Made by a program: the position numbers and the translations under genes
Assembly: GCA_963850765.1 (NCBI GenBank)
Contig: CAWKMN010000009.1
Span: forward strand, 310,001 to 374,000
DNA from: CAWKMN01 sp963850765
GTDB taxonomy: Bacteria; Chloroflexota; Anaerolineae; Aggregatilineales; Aggregatilineaceae
DNA length: 64,000 bases
Reading direction: 5' to 3'
Part shown: piece after piece, positions 1-8,966 of the stretch
Position numbering within the stretch: the first letter of the stretch is position 1
Layout of the letters: each line of letters begins with the position of its first letter
Notes under the pieces: model-generated
What the model was told of the DNA's origin: nothing
Databases searched by the model: none
The model's input: the letters and a program-made list of their open reading frames with translations, nothing else

Positions 1-44
1 ATACTTATAGCGAATCTACCGCAGCGCGCCGTAAAAAGAATGTT

Positions 45-118
45 AGAAGTCTCGCCGGGCCGTTACGCCCACCCGGCTATCGACCGGAAGCGCTCTCAAG
101 GGCGCTTCCTGCCCTAGC
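45..118. repeat. REP-like palindromic repeat (CGCCGGGCCGT family)
   Basis: A GC-rich partly palindromic stretch containing CGCCGGGCCGT, ACCCGGCTATCGACCGGAAG and a GAAGCGC/GCGCTTC stem. Related copies lie at about 50174-50215, 56568-56622 and 62898-63040. Nothing else is visible in the first 253 bases apart from the rimO ribosome-binding site. Confidence 0.6.
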
Positions 119-253
119 TCGGCTGGGGGAAGGGTCGGGTTAGCATTGCAGCGCCGGGCGAGTCTCGTATTCCGCACTTGCTTTCGCGTCCCCCTCTGGT
201 ATGATCACGCGCGGCATTAGTCCAATCTGTATCGTAAAAATTCCGGAGTTGTT

Positions 254-1669
254 ATGTCCAGACGCAAAAATTCCTACTATCTGCTCAGCCTCGGCTGCGC
301 GAAAAACACCGTAAACTCCGAATCGATGGCGGCGCTGCTCGAACAGGCGGGGCTGCGCGGCACCGACGACGTCCAACGTGCCGAAGTGTTGATCGTCAAC
401 ACCTGCGGCTTTATCGGCCCGGCGCGCGAGGAATCGATCAACGCGCTGCGCGAACTGGCCGCACACAAATCGCCCGACCAATATCTGATCGCCGCGGGCT
501 GCCTGTCGCAGCGCTACGGACACGATCTGCCGGCACAGGTGCCCCAGCTGGATGGAGTGATCGGCACGCGGCGCTGGATGGATATCGTGGATCTGGTGCG
601 GCGGCTGCGCGCCCGCAAACACCCCCAGCCGATCTATCACCTGCCGGATGAAGCGCTCACGGTGGGCAGCGACGAGCGCGGCGTGAATCGGGTCGCCGTG
701 CAGGGCGCGAGTGCCTACCTGAAGATCGCGGATGGCTGCCGCCGCCCCTGCGCGTTCTGCGCCATCCCCGCCATCAAAGGAACCGCCGTCAGCCGCCCGG
801 TGGATCGCATTCTGGACGAGGCGCGGATGCTGCGCGATCGCGGCGTGAAGGAACTGATCCTGATCGCGCAGGATACCACCGATTACGGTTACGATCTCGG
901 CATGAAAGATGGGTTGGCGGTGCTGCTCGATCAGTTGGTCGCCGCCGTGCCGGATGTGCCCTGGATCCGCCTGATGTACGCCTATCCGGGTTATGTTACA
1001 GATCGCCTGATCGCCACCATGGCCGCGCACCAGCAGATCGTGCCCTATCTCGATATTCCGCTTCAGCACGCGGATCGGCGCACGCTGTTACGGATGCGCC
1101 GCCCGGCCAAGATCGAATGGGTACACGAGACGATCGGCAAGATGCGCGCCACCCTGCCCGATCTGGCGATCCGCACGACGTTTATTGTTGGCTATCCCGG
1201 CGAGACGGACGAGGAATTTGAAACGCTGGTGAACTTCGTGGAAACCATGCGCTTTGACCGGGTGGGCTGTTTCACTTACAGCCACGAACCCGGCACGCCT
1301 TCCGCCGATCTGCCCGATCCGGTGGACGAGGATATCAAGATCGCGCGGCGCGACCTGCTGATGAGCGTGCAGCAGCCGATCAGCCTGGCGCGCAACCAGG
1401 CGTTTGTCGGGCGCACGCTGGATGTCCTGGTCGAGGGGCACGCCGAAGCGACCCGCGAAGATGGCACGCCAACTGGCGAGACGCTGAGTCTGGCACGGTC
1501 CTATCGCGACGCGCCGGAGATCGACGGCTACGTGTTGATCGAAGGCGAACTGCCGGTGGGCGAACTGGTGCCGGTCCGCGTCACGGGCGCGATGGTCTAC
1601 GATCTGATCGCCGTGCCGGTGCTGGCTCCGCAGCAGATTATCATGCCTGCGCTGATGTCCAAAAAATAA
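254..1669 (+). CDS. rimO: Ribosomal protein S12 methylthiotransferase RimO
   Basis: A radical-SAM methylthiotransferase expected to modify the conserved aspartate of ribosomal protein S12 in the cytosol. The N-terminal UPF0004 domain carries cluster cysteines at about C15 (LGCAKN), C51 (NTCGF) and C83 (AAGC). The radical-SAM motif CRRPCAFC gives C162, C166 and C169. A TRAM-like region occupies the last ~70 residues. The length of 471 aa is slightly above the usual ~440 because of a short hydrophobic tail. GGAG lies just upstream of the ATG. It is distinguished from MiaB by the LGCAKN start and the order of motifs. It stands alone, followed by the convergent small-gene cluster. Confidence 0.93.
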   Translation: MSRRKNSYYLLSLGCAKNTVNSESMAALLEQAGLRGTDDVQRAEVLIVNTCGFIGPAREESINALRELAAHKSPDQYLIAAGCLSQRYGHDLPAQVPQLDGVIGTRRWMDIVDLVRRLRARKHPQPIYHLPDEALTVGSDERGVNRVAVQGASAYLKIADGCRRPCAFCAIPAIKGTAVSRPVDRILDEARMLRDRGVKELILIAQDTTDYGYDLGMKDGLAVLLDQLVAAVPDVPWIRLMYAYPGYVTDRLIATMAAHQQIVPYLDIPLQHADRRTLLRMRRPAKIEWVHETIGKMRATLPDLAIRTTFIVGYPGETDEEFETLVNFVETMRFDRVGCFTYSHEPGTPSADLPDPVDEDIKIARRDLLMSVQQPISLARNQAFVGRTLDVLVEGHAEATREDGTPTGETLSLARSYRDAPEIDGYVLIEGELPVGELVPVRVTGAMVYDLIAVPVLAPQQIIMPALMSKK

Positions 1670-1761
1670 GTTCCGATAAATAAGGGTTATCAGAACTCAG
1701 GAAAATGCTAATCTGAAGCCGGCGACCATTCGCCGGTGAAGTAAATTGCTGTCCGGCCCCG

Positions 1762-1995
1762 TCACGCCAGCTTACGCAAGTCCATTTCAATCGGAAGCGA
1801 CTGAGGCATTTGCACGGCTCCAAAGCGAGAGGACAAATTCAACACCGTTAGCCCGACAATCTCGCCCGTATCCGGGTCCACGCGTAGCAGTACATCATCC
1901 CCTAATTCCTGCGAGACTGCCGGGCGCGGCTTGCCAATGGAGAGATATAATACGTCGCCTTCTGTGTCGTAAAATACCTGCGTCATTTTGTCCAT
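1762..1995 (-). CDS. DUF2283 family small protein (antitoxin-like)
   Basis: A 77-aa protein with the DUF2283 pattern: a VFYDTEGDVLYL opening, a VDPDTGEIVGLTVLN core and a C-terminal basic helix. Families of this type are often found as the second gene behind a small nuclease-like gene and are suspected antitoxins. Here the start overlaps the end of the upstream gene by 13 bp. AGGGA sits seven bases before the ATG at 1995. A second ATG at 1986 overlaps the upstream stop as ATGA and is a possible alternative start. The function is unproven. Confidence 0.6.
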   Translation of the reverse strand: MDKMTQVFYDTEGDVLYLSIGKPRPAVSQELGDDVLLRVDPDTGEIVGLTVLNLSSRFGAVQMPQSLPIEMDLRKLA

Positions 1996-2303
1996 ATCAC
2001 ATTCCCTGACTTAATCGTATCGGTCGCGTAGATGGTCGAGATAAAATGCCGGTCAATCCGCTTGACTACCACGACAATCCATTTACCGTCCAATACCTGA
2101 TCCTTGAATTGATAATATAGCACAACCCGATTGTCGCTCAGACTCTGACGAATTTCATCCGGCGTCAGCAGTACGTCGCCCACCTGATCAATAAATTCTG
2201 CTACTTCGGGGTGTTTGGCAAGAATAGCTGCGCGTACCGCGCCGGTAAGAACTACTTCGTTATCAAAAACGTCGATAAATACTTGCTCGTCAGCATGGCC
2301 CAT
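1983..2303 (-). CDS. Putative BECR/RelE-like toxin or DUF4258-type protein
   Basis: A 106-aa protein with the pattern HPEVAEFIDQVGDVLLTPDEIR, then a YYQFKD strand, a GKWIVVVVKRID strand and a final TIYATDTIKSG strand. This helix-then-four-strand layout is typical of small RNase-like BECR-fold proteins, often next to DUF2283 genes. AGAGGA precedes the ATG. The 3' end overlaps the DUF2283 gene, supporting co-translation as a two-gene module. The toxin role is inferred from architecture and pairing only; active-site residues cannot be assigned with certainty. Confidence 0.5.
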   Translation of the reverse strand: MGHADEQVFIDVFDNEVVLTGAVRAAILAKHPEVAEFIDQVGDVLLTPDEIRQSLSDNRVVLYYQFKDQVLDGKWIVVVVKRIDRHFISTIYATDTIKSGNVIWTK

Positions 2304-2312
2304 TTTAGTCCT

Positions 2313-2573
2313 CTACATGTTTTTTTCGCCCAGTTCCGAGGTCAGCGACCACTCGCCAGTGAAATACTCCATGTCGATCCCGTCTTCGAGATCCGGCCAG
2401 TAGACGCTGATGACGTTGGCTTCATAATTCCGCTGCTGTTCGGGCGTGGCCGCTTCGAGCCAGGGAAAAGCCTCAAGTGGCAAGCCGATCACGCGCTGGT
2501 CATTCAATGTAACCCACACCCGGCCGCTAAAAACGCTGACCGATAAGGGGATGGCGCGCTCTTTGTCGCTCAT
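2313..2573 (-). CDS. DUF2442 family protein
   Basis: An 86-aa protein with the DUF2442 features: a strand pair around VFSGRVWVTLNDQRVIGLPL, the motif PWLEAATPEQQRNYE, and a VYWPDLEDGIDMEYF tail. DUF2442 proteins commonly follow DUF4160 genes and the pair has been suggested to be a toxin-antitoxin-like module. The start at 2573 overlaps the DUF4160 stop as ATGA, which decides it over an upstream in-frame start at 2591. A role is not established. Confidence 0.7.
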   Translation of the reverse strand: MSDKERAIPLSVSVFSGRVWVTLNDQRVIGLPLEAFPWLEAATPEQQRNYEANVISVYWPDLEDGIDMEYFTGEWSLTSELGEKNM

Positions 2574-2803
2574 GAGTGATATTCCTTCCATTTGTCCAAG
2601 AGGTCAGCTTGGTGGTCTTCGACAAGTTTCAATATAGATTTAATTTCGCTGGGCTTGAATCCCAAATTGCTCATGACTTCGACCGGGTCAAGTGTGACTC
2701 GGGCTTCTTTCTCGGCGCTTTTTACATGCACATGGGCAGGCGCATGATCTCTGGTAAAGATCACCACGGTAAAACGCCCACTACGTAATACAACAGGTGT
2801 CAT
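2570..2803 (-). CDS. DUF4160 family protein
   Basis: A 77-aa protein with the DUF4160 hallmark RDHAPAHVHVKS and a C-terminal LVEDHQADLLDKWKEYH helix. It is the first gene of the DUF4160-DUF2442 pair. It begins three bases after the stop of the thioredoxin-like gene, so all five leftward genes may share one transcript. The histidine pair in PAHVHV is conserved in the family. The molecular function is unknown. Confidence 0.7.
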   Translation of the reverse strand: MTPVVLRSGRFTVVIFTRDHAPAHVHVKSAEKEARVTLDPVEVMSNLGFKPSEIKSILKLVEDHQADLLDKWKEYHS

Positions 2804-2806
2804 TCT

Positions 2807-3386
2807 TTACCCCCGCAGCAGCGGTGACACATCGCGTTCGAGCATGGAGCGGGTGATCGCGCCGGGCCGCCACATCGTGACCAACTCACCATCCGGCCCA
2901 ATCAAAAAGGAACTCGGCAGCCCGTTCCCGCCATACTGGTAATACACCGCGCCCGTAAAGTCCAGCGCCACCGGGAAATCGAACGCGTTCTGCTCCATAA
3001 ACGCGCTGACCGTCTCGACATCTTCCTGCACGTTCACCGCCAGCAGGATAAACCCCTTACTGCGATTCTCCCGGTAATACGCCTGAAGCTCGGGCATCTC
3101 TGCCTGGCAGGGCGGGCACCACGTCGCCCAGAAGTTCAGCAGCACGTAATGGCCGCGAAAATCCGCCAGCGCGAACCGGCTGTCTTCCAGCCCGGCCAGC
3201 GAGAAATCCGGCGCTTGCGGGCGTGACGCGGTATTCGTGCTCGCCAGACCGGGTTCGGCGTCAGTCGCGCACGATGAGCATCAGCGCGATGGCGCTCGCG
3301 ATCAACCCCACAGCCCCCAGCAGAATCAGGCGCGGATCGATCGCGGTCCGGCGTTGGCGGCGGGATGGGATAGGCGTAGGGATCAT
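2807..3386 (-). CDS. TlpA-like membrane-anchored thioredoxin (frameshifted)
   Basis: A thiol-disulfide oxidoreductase expected to act outside the membrane. The N-terminal part (start ATG 3386, AGGAG upstream) encodes a basic segment and one membrane anchor around ILLGAVGLIASAIALMLIV, then hits TGA at 3261-3263. The other frame continues without a gap as TDAEPGLAS, APDFSLAGLED, and the catalytic WATWCPPC. A resolving proline is seen in NGLPSSF. Joining the frames near 3262 gives a normal ~190-aa TlpA/ResA-like protein. A GTG at 3145 could start only a truncated domain and is unlikely. Confidence 0.75.
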
Positions 3387-3487
3387 CGTGACGGCTCCTG
3401 TCCAGTTCCTTCTACTATACCCTATTTTATTTTGAACTGAACCCGATATAATGGGGCCGCGATCGATCACGATGGGAAAAGGGAGTT

Positions 3488-3825
3488 ATGCCAGTTCCGT
3501 ACTGTCACATCTGCGAAACAAACGAGCTTGAAAAGCGCCAGTATGGGGATGCTACGCTCGACCAGGGCGATTATTGTCCCGTCTGCCAGCGCCCGACCTG
3601 CCGCTTCCATATGGGGCGGGTGCGCTGGAAGTGGAGAGACAGCGGCAAGCTCGATCAGGCGCTCGTCTGCCTCGACTGCAAAAACGCCTACCGCCACCGC
3701 GAGTGGGATCCTACCGCCGGGAATGGATCAGCTAATCATGAAGGTGTTTTACGAACGGTTTTACGCCGCGATGGCGCGATCTCAGGCGCATGGTGCACAA
3801 GCGTTATCTCTATGATGTCCAGTGA
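3488..3825 (+). CDS. Zinc-ribbon/CxxC small protein (probably two frameshifts)
   Basis: A small protein of unknown function with metal-binding pairs: CHIC near residue 6, CPVC plus C and H (TCRFHMGRVRW) near residue 33, and CLDC near residue 60. After residue ~75 the original frame degrades. Joining the other two frames near 3715 and 3770 gives a coherent tail that ends in MVHKRYLYDVQ with a stop at 3823-3825, 21 bases before the methyltransferase start. The tail reconstruction is my inference. The ORF as read without shifts ends at 3847. Confidence 0.5.
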
Positions 3826-3846
3826 GTTTAGGAGAGATTCCCTCTG

Positions 3847-4530
3847 ATGGCCGACAACTCTGCTCTCAATGACCGCATCCTGACCTTTGAACCCGACGTG
3901 CAGCGCGAACTCGTGCAGTACGTGCGCCAGTGGTTCGCCCCCGAAGATGATGTGCTGCAAACGGTTCGCCGCCGCACTCAGGAACTCGATCTGCCCGAAA
4001 TCCAGATCCGCCCCGAAGAAGGGCAAATGCTGCAATTCCTGGCGGCGACGATCGGCGCGCGGCGCATTCTGGAGATCGGCACGCTGGCCGGATACAGCGG
4101 GATCTGGCTGGCGCGTGCGCTGCCCGAAGGTGGGAAGCTGACGACACTCGAACTCGATCCCAAACACGCGCAGGTTGCCCGCGAGCATTTTGTGATGGCC
4201 CGCGTAGCGGATCGCGTCAATCTGCTCGAAGGCGACGCGCTGGACTCGCTGGCGCGTCTGACGAATGAAGAACCCTTCGACATGGTGTTCATCGACGCGG
4301 ACAAGAGCGGCTACCCGGCTTATCTCGCGTGGTCGGTGGAGCATGTCCGCCCCGGCGGGCTGATCACGGCGCACAACGCCTTCCGTCAGGGTGCGCTGAT
4401 CGACGAGCATCCCGACGAAAAGGCCGCTCCCACCCGCGTGATGCTCGAAACAATGGCCCGCGATGCGCGCCTCGTCAGCACGATCGTCCCGGTCGGGGAT
4501 GGGATCGCGGCAGCGGTGGTGAAGGGGTAG
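3847..4530 (+). CDS. O-methyltransferase, caffeoyl-CoA/COG4122 type
   Basis: A 227-aa class I SAM-dependent O-methyltransferase. Motif I is EIGTLAGYSG at residues 76-85, the acidic LELDPKH lies at about 101-107, and the metal/substrate motif FIDADKSGYPAYL starts at about 148. Length and order fit the cation-dependent small-molecule O-methyltransferase family; the substrate cannot be told. It follows the zinc-ribbon gene closely and may be co-transcribed. The stop codon runs directly into a GCNRTCA heptamer repeat. Confidence 0.88.
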   Translation: MADNSALNDRILTFEPDVQRELVQYVRQWFAPEDDVLQTVRRRTQELDLPEIQIRPEEGQMLQFLAATIGARRILEIGTLAGYSGIWLARALPEGGKLTTLELDPKHAQVAREHFVMARVADRVNLLEGDALDSLARLTNEEPFDMVFIDADKSGYPAYLAWSVEHVRPGGLITAHNAFRQGALIDEHPDEKAAPTRVMLETMARDARLVSTIVPVGDGIAAAVVKG

Positions 4531-4561
4531 CGGTCAGCCATCAGCGGTCAGCCATCAGCCA
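4529..4561 (+). repeat. Heptamer short tandem repeat (GCNRTCA)
   Basis: Four heptamers follow the methyltransferase stop: GCGGTCA, GCCATCA, GCGGTCA, GCCATCA. The same 7-bp period recurs at 8710-8735, 19814-19848, 47273-47306, 49297-49325, 57769-57787 and 57971-58006. Confidence 0.75.
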
Positions 4562-4633
4562 AAGACGGCGGTTAGGGCGGTCGATAGTGATGGGACTGAG
4601 GACGAGCCGGCACCCGCACAGCATAGGACACGT

Positions 4634-4989
4634 ATGTTGGCGGAGTTACTCATCCTGGGTTTCGTGGCGTTGGTGCTGATCGTTTGCGTCCTGCTCATTT
4701 ATCTGTGAGCCAGAGTCCTATGGGCGGCCTGGCAGCGCAACCAGGCCCTTGTTAAGCATGGAGTAGATATCGAGGCAGAGGTAATCGACCGGGAGCAAAC
4801 CACGGGGCGGCAGGGTGCGCCCATGTGTTACATCACCTGCCGTTATACCGTACCCACCGCCGAGGGTAAACAGGATTTACCGCAAGGACAATCGGGCAGA
4901 CCGGATATTCTCAATTCTCCCATCGATAATCACATTCCAGGGCGCGAACGTCCGGTCGCCAATCACCTCGGCATCTGGGCGAGATCCTG
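4634..4989 (+). pseudogene. Possible decayed membrane protein, DUF3592-like
   Basis: An ATG at 4634 opens a 24-codon hydrophobic segment (MLAELLILGFVALVLIVCVL) that ends in TGA at 4706. The same frame then continues openly with WQRNQALVKHGVDIEAEVID and a CYITCRYTVPTAEG strand to a TGA near 4989. A single membrane anchor followed by GxxxxAxVxxR and a YxVPxxEG strand is reminiscent of DUF3592 proteins. A possible last strand (WVVYQPVGRA) lies in another frame at about 4990. The stop and shift suggest a broken gene or sequencing errors. The rest of the gap to 5166 holds nothing I recognise. Confidence 0.35.
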
Positions 4990-5166
4990 AGTGGGTAGTC
5001 TACCAGCCCGTTGGCCGCGCTTCCAAGTTAGCCCGCGGATCCATGCCCGCGCGATTCGCGCAGTGTAAAATCTGCGTAGGAAATTCCCCCGCCGCGCATC
5101 GTTTGCCCCTCGGTGGCGTATTATCACATAGAAAGAAATCGTTCGACAAAGAAGGATACCGAATCG

Positions 5167-6345
5167 ATGCGTATCATTGTACACACCGGTAAAGGCGGCG
5201 TCGGCAAAACCAGCATCTCCGCCGCCACCGCGTTACGCTGCGCCGAACTCGGCCTGCGGACAATTGTCATCTCGACCGATACCGCGCACTCCCTGGCCGA
5301 CTCGTTTGACGTGAAGATCGGGCCGGAGCCGATCCAGATCACGGACAATCTGTGGGCGCAGGAAGTGGACGCGCGTTATTCAATGGACAAATATTGGGGG
5401 CGCATCCAGCGCTATATGCTGAATGTGATCAACACCCGGCAGGTGAACGAGATCGTGGCCGAAGAGGTCACGATTCTGCCCGGCCTGGAAGAAGGCGCGC
5501 ACCTGCTCTGGATCAACAAATACGCCGAAAGTGGCGATTTTGACGTGCTGATCGTGGACGCCGCGCCTACCGCGGAAACGCTGCGCCTGCTCAGCCTGCC
5601 GGATACGTCGCGCTGGTGGTTCCAGAAGATCACCAACCTGATGCGCGGCGCGAGCGGCAAACTGCTCCGCCCGGTGAGCAAGGCGCTGGTGGGAGCGGAT
5701 CTGCCCGACGCGGCGACGCTGGACAGCATCGACGGCCTGTTCGATACCCTGGACAAGGTGCGCGATCTGCTGGCCGATCCGCAGCAGAGCAGCCTGCGCC
5801 TGGTCGTCAACCCGGAGCGCATGGTCATCAAGGAGACGCAGCGCACCTATACCTATCTCAACCTGTACGGTTACGCGGTGGACGCCGTGCTGATCAACCG
5901 CATCATCCCGCCCGAAGTGACCGATCCGTATTTCGCCGCCTGGAAAGAACGCCAGCAGGAAAATCTGGACTTCATCCGCGAGGCGTTTGGCGAGCTGCCG
6001 ATGCTTAAAGCGCCGCTGTTTGGCGAAGAAGTGGGTGGATTCGAGAAACTGCGGCGGCTGGCGACCGCGCTCTATGGGGATCGCAACCCCGCCGAGGTGT
6101 TCACTGTCGAGCAGACCCACCGCATCGAGTCCGATGGCAACGGTGGTTATCACCTGATCGTGCCGCTGCCGTTCGTGCAGAAGGGCGATCTCGAACTGTT
6201 TCGCTCGACGGATGAACTCACGCTGCGCGTCGGCCCCTACCGGCGCAATATCATTCTGCCCTACGCGCTGTGGAACCTCAAGACCGGCACCGCGCGCTTT
6301 GAGCAGTCCAAGCTGCGCATCCACTTCGTGAAGTCGGAGAATTAG
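5167..6345 (+). CDS. ArsA/Get3-family ATPase
   Basis: A P-loop ATPase of the ArsA/GET3 type, 392 aa. The deviant Walker A GKGGVGKTS starts at residue 8. Switch I is STDTAHSLADSF, switch II is VDAAPTAETLRLLSLP, and an A-loop-like LVVNPERM follows. The last ~80 residues form a beta-rich domain resembling the HSP20-like tail of some bacterial ArsA proteins. The ATG at 5167 is chosen over an upstream in-frame start because GAAGGA precedes it. No arsenite pump or arsR lies nearby, so a role in arsenite export or tail-anchored protein handling is not shown. The TAG stop coincides with the end of a MITE-like element. Confidence 0.87.
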   Translation: MRIIVHTGKGGVGKTSISAATALRCAELGLRTIVISTDTAHSLADSFDVKIGPEPIQITDNLWAQEVDARYSMDKYWGRIQRYMLNVINTRQVNEIVAEEVTILPGLEEGAHLLWINKYAESGDFDVLIVDAAPTAETLRLLSLPDTSRWWFQKITNLMRGASGKLLRPVSKALVGADLPDAATLDSIDGLFDTLDKVRDLLADPQQSSLRLVVNPERMVIKETQRTYTYLNLYGYAVDAVLINRIIPPEVTDPYFAAWKERQQENLDFIREAFGELPMLKAPLFGEEVGGFEKLRRLATALYGDRNPAEVFTVEQTHRIESDGNGGYHLIVPLPFVQKGDLELFRSTDELTLRVGPYRRNIILPYALWNLKTGTARFEQSKLRIHFVKSEN

Positions 6346-6506
6346 AGCCTGAGCACTGAGGTTCCTGGAGAAGAGGGTTTCCGTTGTAGGCCCTCCCTAA
6401 ATCCCTCCCCACCGAGTGGAGAGGGACTTGACGCCGCCCCTTTAGGCGTGCTATGCACGACGGGGAAGGGGTCGGGGGATAGGGGCTGAAAGTGCACAAT
6501 ACGCTC
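6345..6506. mobile_element. MITE-like element starting at the ArsA stop codon
   Basis: About 162 bp bounded by GAGC and GCTC with TA on both sides (6343-6344, 6507-6508). The left TA plus the first G forms the ArsA-like gene's TAG stop. The core is CCCTCCCTAAATCCCTCCCC with a GTGGAGAGGGACTT arm. The left arm is less conserved than in sister copies. The remaining gap to 6703 holds a GGCGGGTTAACAAACCCGCC palindrome at about 6549-6581 and no gene. Confidence 0.65.
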
Positions 6507-6703
6507 TAAGGATTGACCACAGAGGGCGCGAGATTTTCGAGGGAGGACGTAGGGGCGGGTTAACAAACCCGCCCTGTTTGTTTTCGCCCCGTTCGTCTGT
6601 TCCCATCTCGCTGGTGATTAGCGTACAATGAAGGTAGACTGAAATCAAGTCGGCACAACACGGGGATTAATGATACAACCTGCCAGGAGAGATAAACAAC
6701 AAC

Positions 6704-8492
6704 ATGCTCAGCACACATGGATGGCTCCTGGTGGGGATTATCGCCGCGGCACTGATCGCGATCGCGTCTGGGCAGGTGCGCCCGGATCTCGTCGCGATCC
6801 TGGTGCTGGTGACGCTGCCTGTCACCGGGATCATCGATTCCGAAGAGGCGTTTTCGGGTTTCAGCCGCTCGGTGGTGATCACGATCATCGGCCTGTTCAT
6901 GATGACCCAGGCGCTCGAAGATACGGGCGTCGTCACGTGGATCGCGCGGCGGCTGCGGCGGGTCGGCGCGGGTTCCGAGGTGCGCCTGATCGTGCTGTTC
7001 ATGACGGCGGGCGCGGCGTTCTCGCTGGTGATGAACAACATCGCGGCGGGCGCGGTGCTGCTCCCGGCGGCGGTCCAGGTGGGGCGCGAGTCCAGAGTCT
7101 CCCCGTCCAAGCTGCTGATCCCGCTCTCGTTCGGCACGCTGGTCGGCGGCATGGCGACCTATTTCACCACGGCGAATATCATCCTCAGCAGCATTCTCCT
7201 CGACCAGGGACAGCCGCGCCTGAATATGCTCGATTTTGTGCCCACCGGCGGCCTGATCGTGGTGGCCGCGCTGATCTTTATGGTGCTGATCGGGCGGCGG
7301 CTGCTGCCGAACCGTGACTCGGTCGGGCAGAGCACCATCGACTCGCCCTACAGCCTGTATGAAACCTACGAACTCGACGAGCGCCTGTGGGATGTATATC
7401 GTTCCGGGGCGGTCGCGTCTCGCAAACCAGCCGTTGGGGTCCAGCCAGATCGGGCACGATCTCGGCCTGACCGTGATCGGCATCCGGCGCGGCACGCACT
7501 TCCTCATGAATCCCAGCTACGGGGAATCGATTCACGCGGGGGATCATTTACTGGTCCTTGGCCGCGAAGAGCGTGTACAACAAATGGCGTCGTGGGGCGA
7601 GCAGATCACCCACGCCACCGCCGCGCCGGATCCGGCCATCGATCTGTTTGAGATCATCATCCCCCCGCGGTCCAGCGTGATCGGCAAAACGCTGGTGGGG
7701 ATCGACTTCCGGCGGAATTACGCGCTGACGGTCGTCGCTCTGTGGCGCGGCGGGCGCAGCTACCGCACGGATGTCGGGACGATGCCGCTCGAAGTCGGAG
7801 ATGCGCTGCTGGCGATGGGTACGGTGCGCGCCGTCGTGACGCTGGCCCAGAACCGGGACTTTCTCGTCTTGCAGCGCGGAGCCCTGCGCCGCCCGCTACA
7901 GCCGGGTAAAGCGCTGCGGGCGTTCCTGATCACGACCCTGGTCGTGCTGATCTCGATGGCCGAGCTGCTCCCTACCGCCGAAGCCATGATGATCGGGGCG
8001 GCGGCGATGGTGCTGGCCGGCTGCATCCATCTGGACGAAGCCTACCGCGCGATTGAGTGGCGCGTGATCTTCCTGATCGCCGGGATGCTGCCGATCAGTC
8101 TGGCGATGGTCGAAACCGGGCTGGCCGCGCGGATTGGTGATGTCGTCGTCCATACGATGTCATCCGGCGAGCCCCTCATACTCATCACCGGGCTCTTTCT
8201 GCTCACCGTGGCGGTTACGCAGGTGATCGGCGGGCAGGTCGCCGCGCTGATCGTCGGGCCGATCGCGATCACGTCCGCCGTGGATCTCGGCGTGAATCCG
8301 CAGGCGGTGGCGGTAGCGGTGGCCGTGGCGTGTTCGACGGCCTTCCTGACGCCGGTCGCGCACCCGGTCAACATCCTCATGATGGGGCCGGGTGGCTACA
8401 CCTTTAACGATTTTCTCAAGGTCGGGCTGGGTATGACGGTGGTCACGTTCGTGACGCTGCTGATTGGGATGATTGTGTTTTGGGGACTATGA
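6704..8492 (+). CDS. DASS/CitT-type permease with TrkA-C domains (one frameshift)
   Basis: A polytopic transporter of the SLC13/DASS or ArsB-like superfamily. The first ~230 residues hold several membrane segments and NNIAAGAVLLPA, a DASS-like signature with the following TYFTTANIILSS. The frame changes near 7398 (LWDVY to IVPGRSRLAN), after which two RCK_C/TrkA-C-like cytoplasmic domains appear (IGIRRGTHFL and VGTMPLEVGDALLAMG). A second membrane half follows with TPVAHPVNILMMGPGGY. Joined length is about 595 aa, normal for this class. Substrate is probably an anion or dicarboxylate, but this is not determined. Confidence 0.82.
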
Positions 8493-8497
8493 GTTTA

Positions 8498-8693
8498 GAG
8501 CGTGTTATGCATTTTTAGCCCCTATCCCCTACCCCTTTCCCCGCGCGTGCGGAGCACGCCTGGAGAAAGGGAGGCGCATTGAGTTGCGGACGTGTTTCAA
8601 GTCCCTCTCCACCCGGTGGGGAGGGATTTAGGGAGGGGCTAACTCAAGGGGAAAACGCCCGGGGCAAAGCTGATTTAAGCGCATAACAGGCTC
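8498..8693. mobile_element. MITE-like element, GAGCSTGTTATGC ends
   Basis: 196 bp with inverted ends GAGCGTGTTATGCATTTTTA and GAGCCTGTTATGCGCTTAAA (read inward), TA on each side, and a core of paired CCCCTATCCCC/GGGAGGGG arms. It lies five bases after the permease stop. Confidence 0.75.
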
Positions 8694-8946
8694 TAGCCTC
8701 ACCCCCTTTATAGCGATCAGCTTTCAGCGGTCAGCATTACCTCACCCCCCGACCCCCGGCGTGCTCCGCACGCTCTCCACGCGCGGAGAGGGGAGCCAGG
8801 GTGCAAGGTCACTCGTGTAGGGGCGGGTTAACAAACTCGCCCAAACGACCCGCAGGGTCGCGTCCCCCTCTCTAACTTTGTTGGAGAGGGGGGATCGATT
8901 GACGGGGGTGAGGCCAGATCCATCGGCCCCTGTATATAGGGGTGAG
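8694..8946. repeat. Cluster of intergenic repeats, no gene
   Basis: Contains a GCNRTCA heptamer run (8710-8735), a CCTCACCCC...GGAGAGGGG hairpin element (8738-8798), a GGCGGGTTAACAAACTCGCC palindrome (8820-8843) and a further CCCCTCTC/GAGAGGGG arm with a GGGGTGAGG end (8863-8915). No coding region is supported. Confidence 0.65.
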
Positions 8947-8966
8947 GCTCACACTTGGAGTAACTT

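Noticed and set aside
140..1069. A 309-aa reading frame antisense to rimO
   Set aside because: It is a shadow of high GC3 coding sequence on the other strand; rimO is full length with all motifs.
3261..3263. TGA in the TlpA-like gene as a selenocysteine codon
   Set aside because: The frame changes right after it, so an indel explains the break; no SECIS-like context or conserved Cys position is at that site.
4529..4561. Repeats considered as a CRISPR array
   Set aside because: The units are 7 bp with no spacers, and the larger repeats are dispersed singly. No cas genes are present.
5167..8492. ArsA-like ATPase plus permease as an arsenite efflux operon
   Set aside because: The genes are separated by 358 bp of repeats, the permease has DASS/TrkA-C features, and no arsR or arsC is present.
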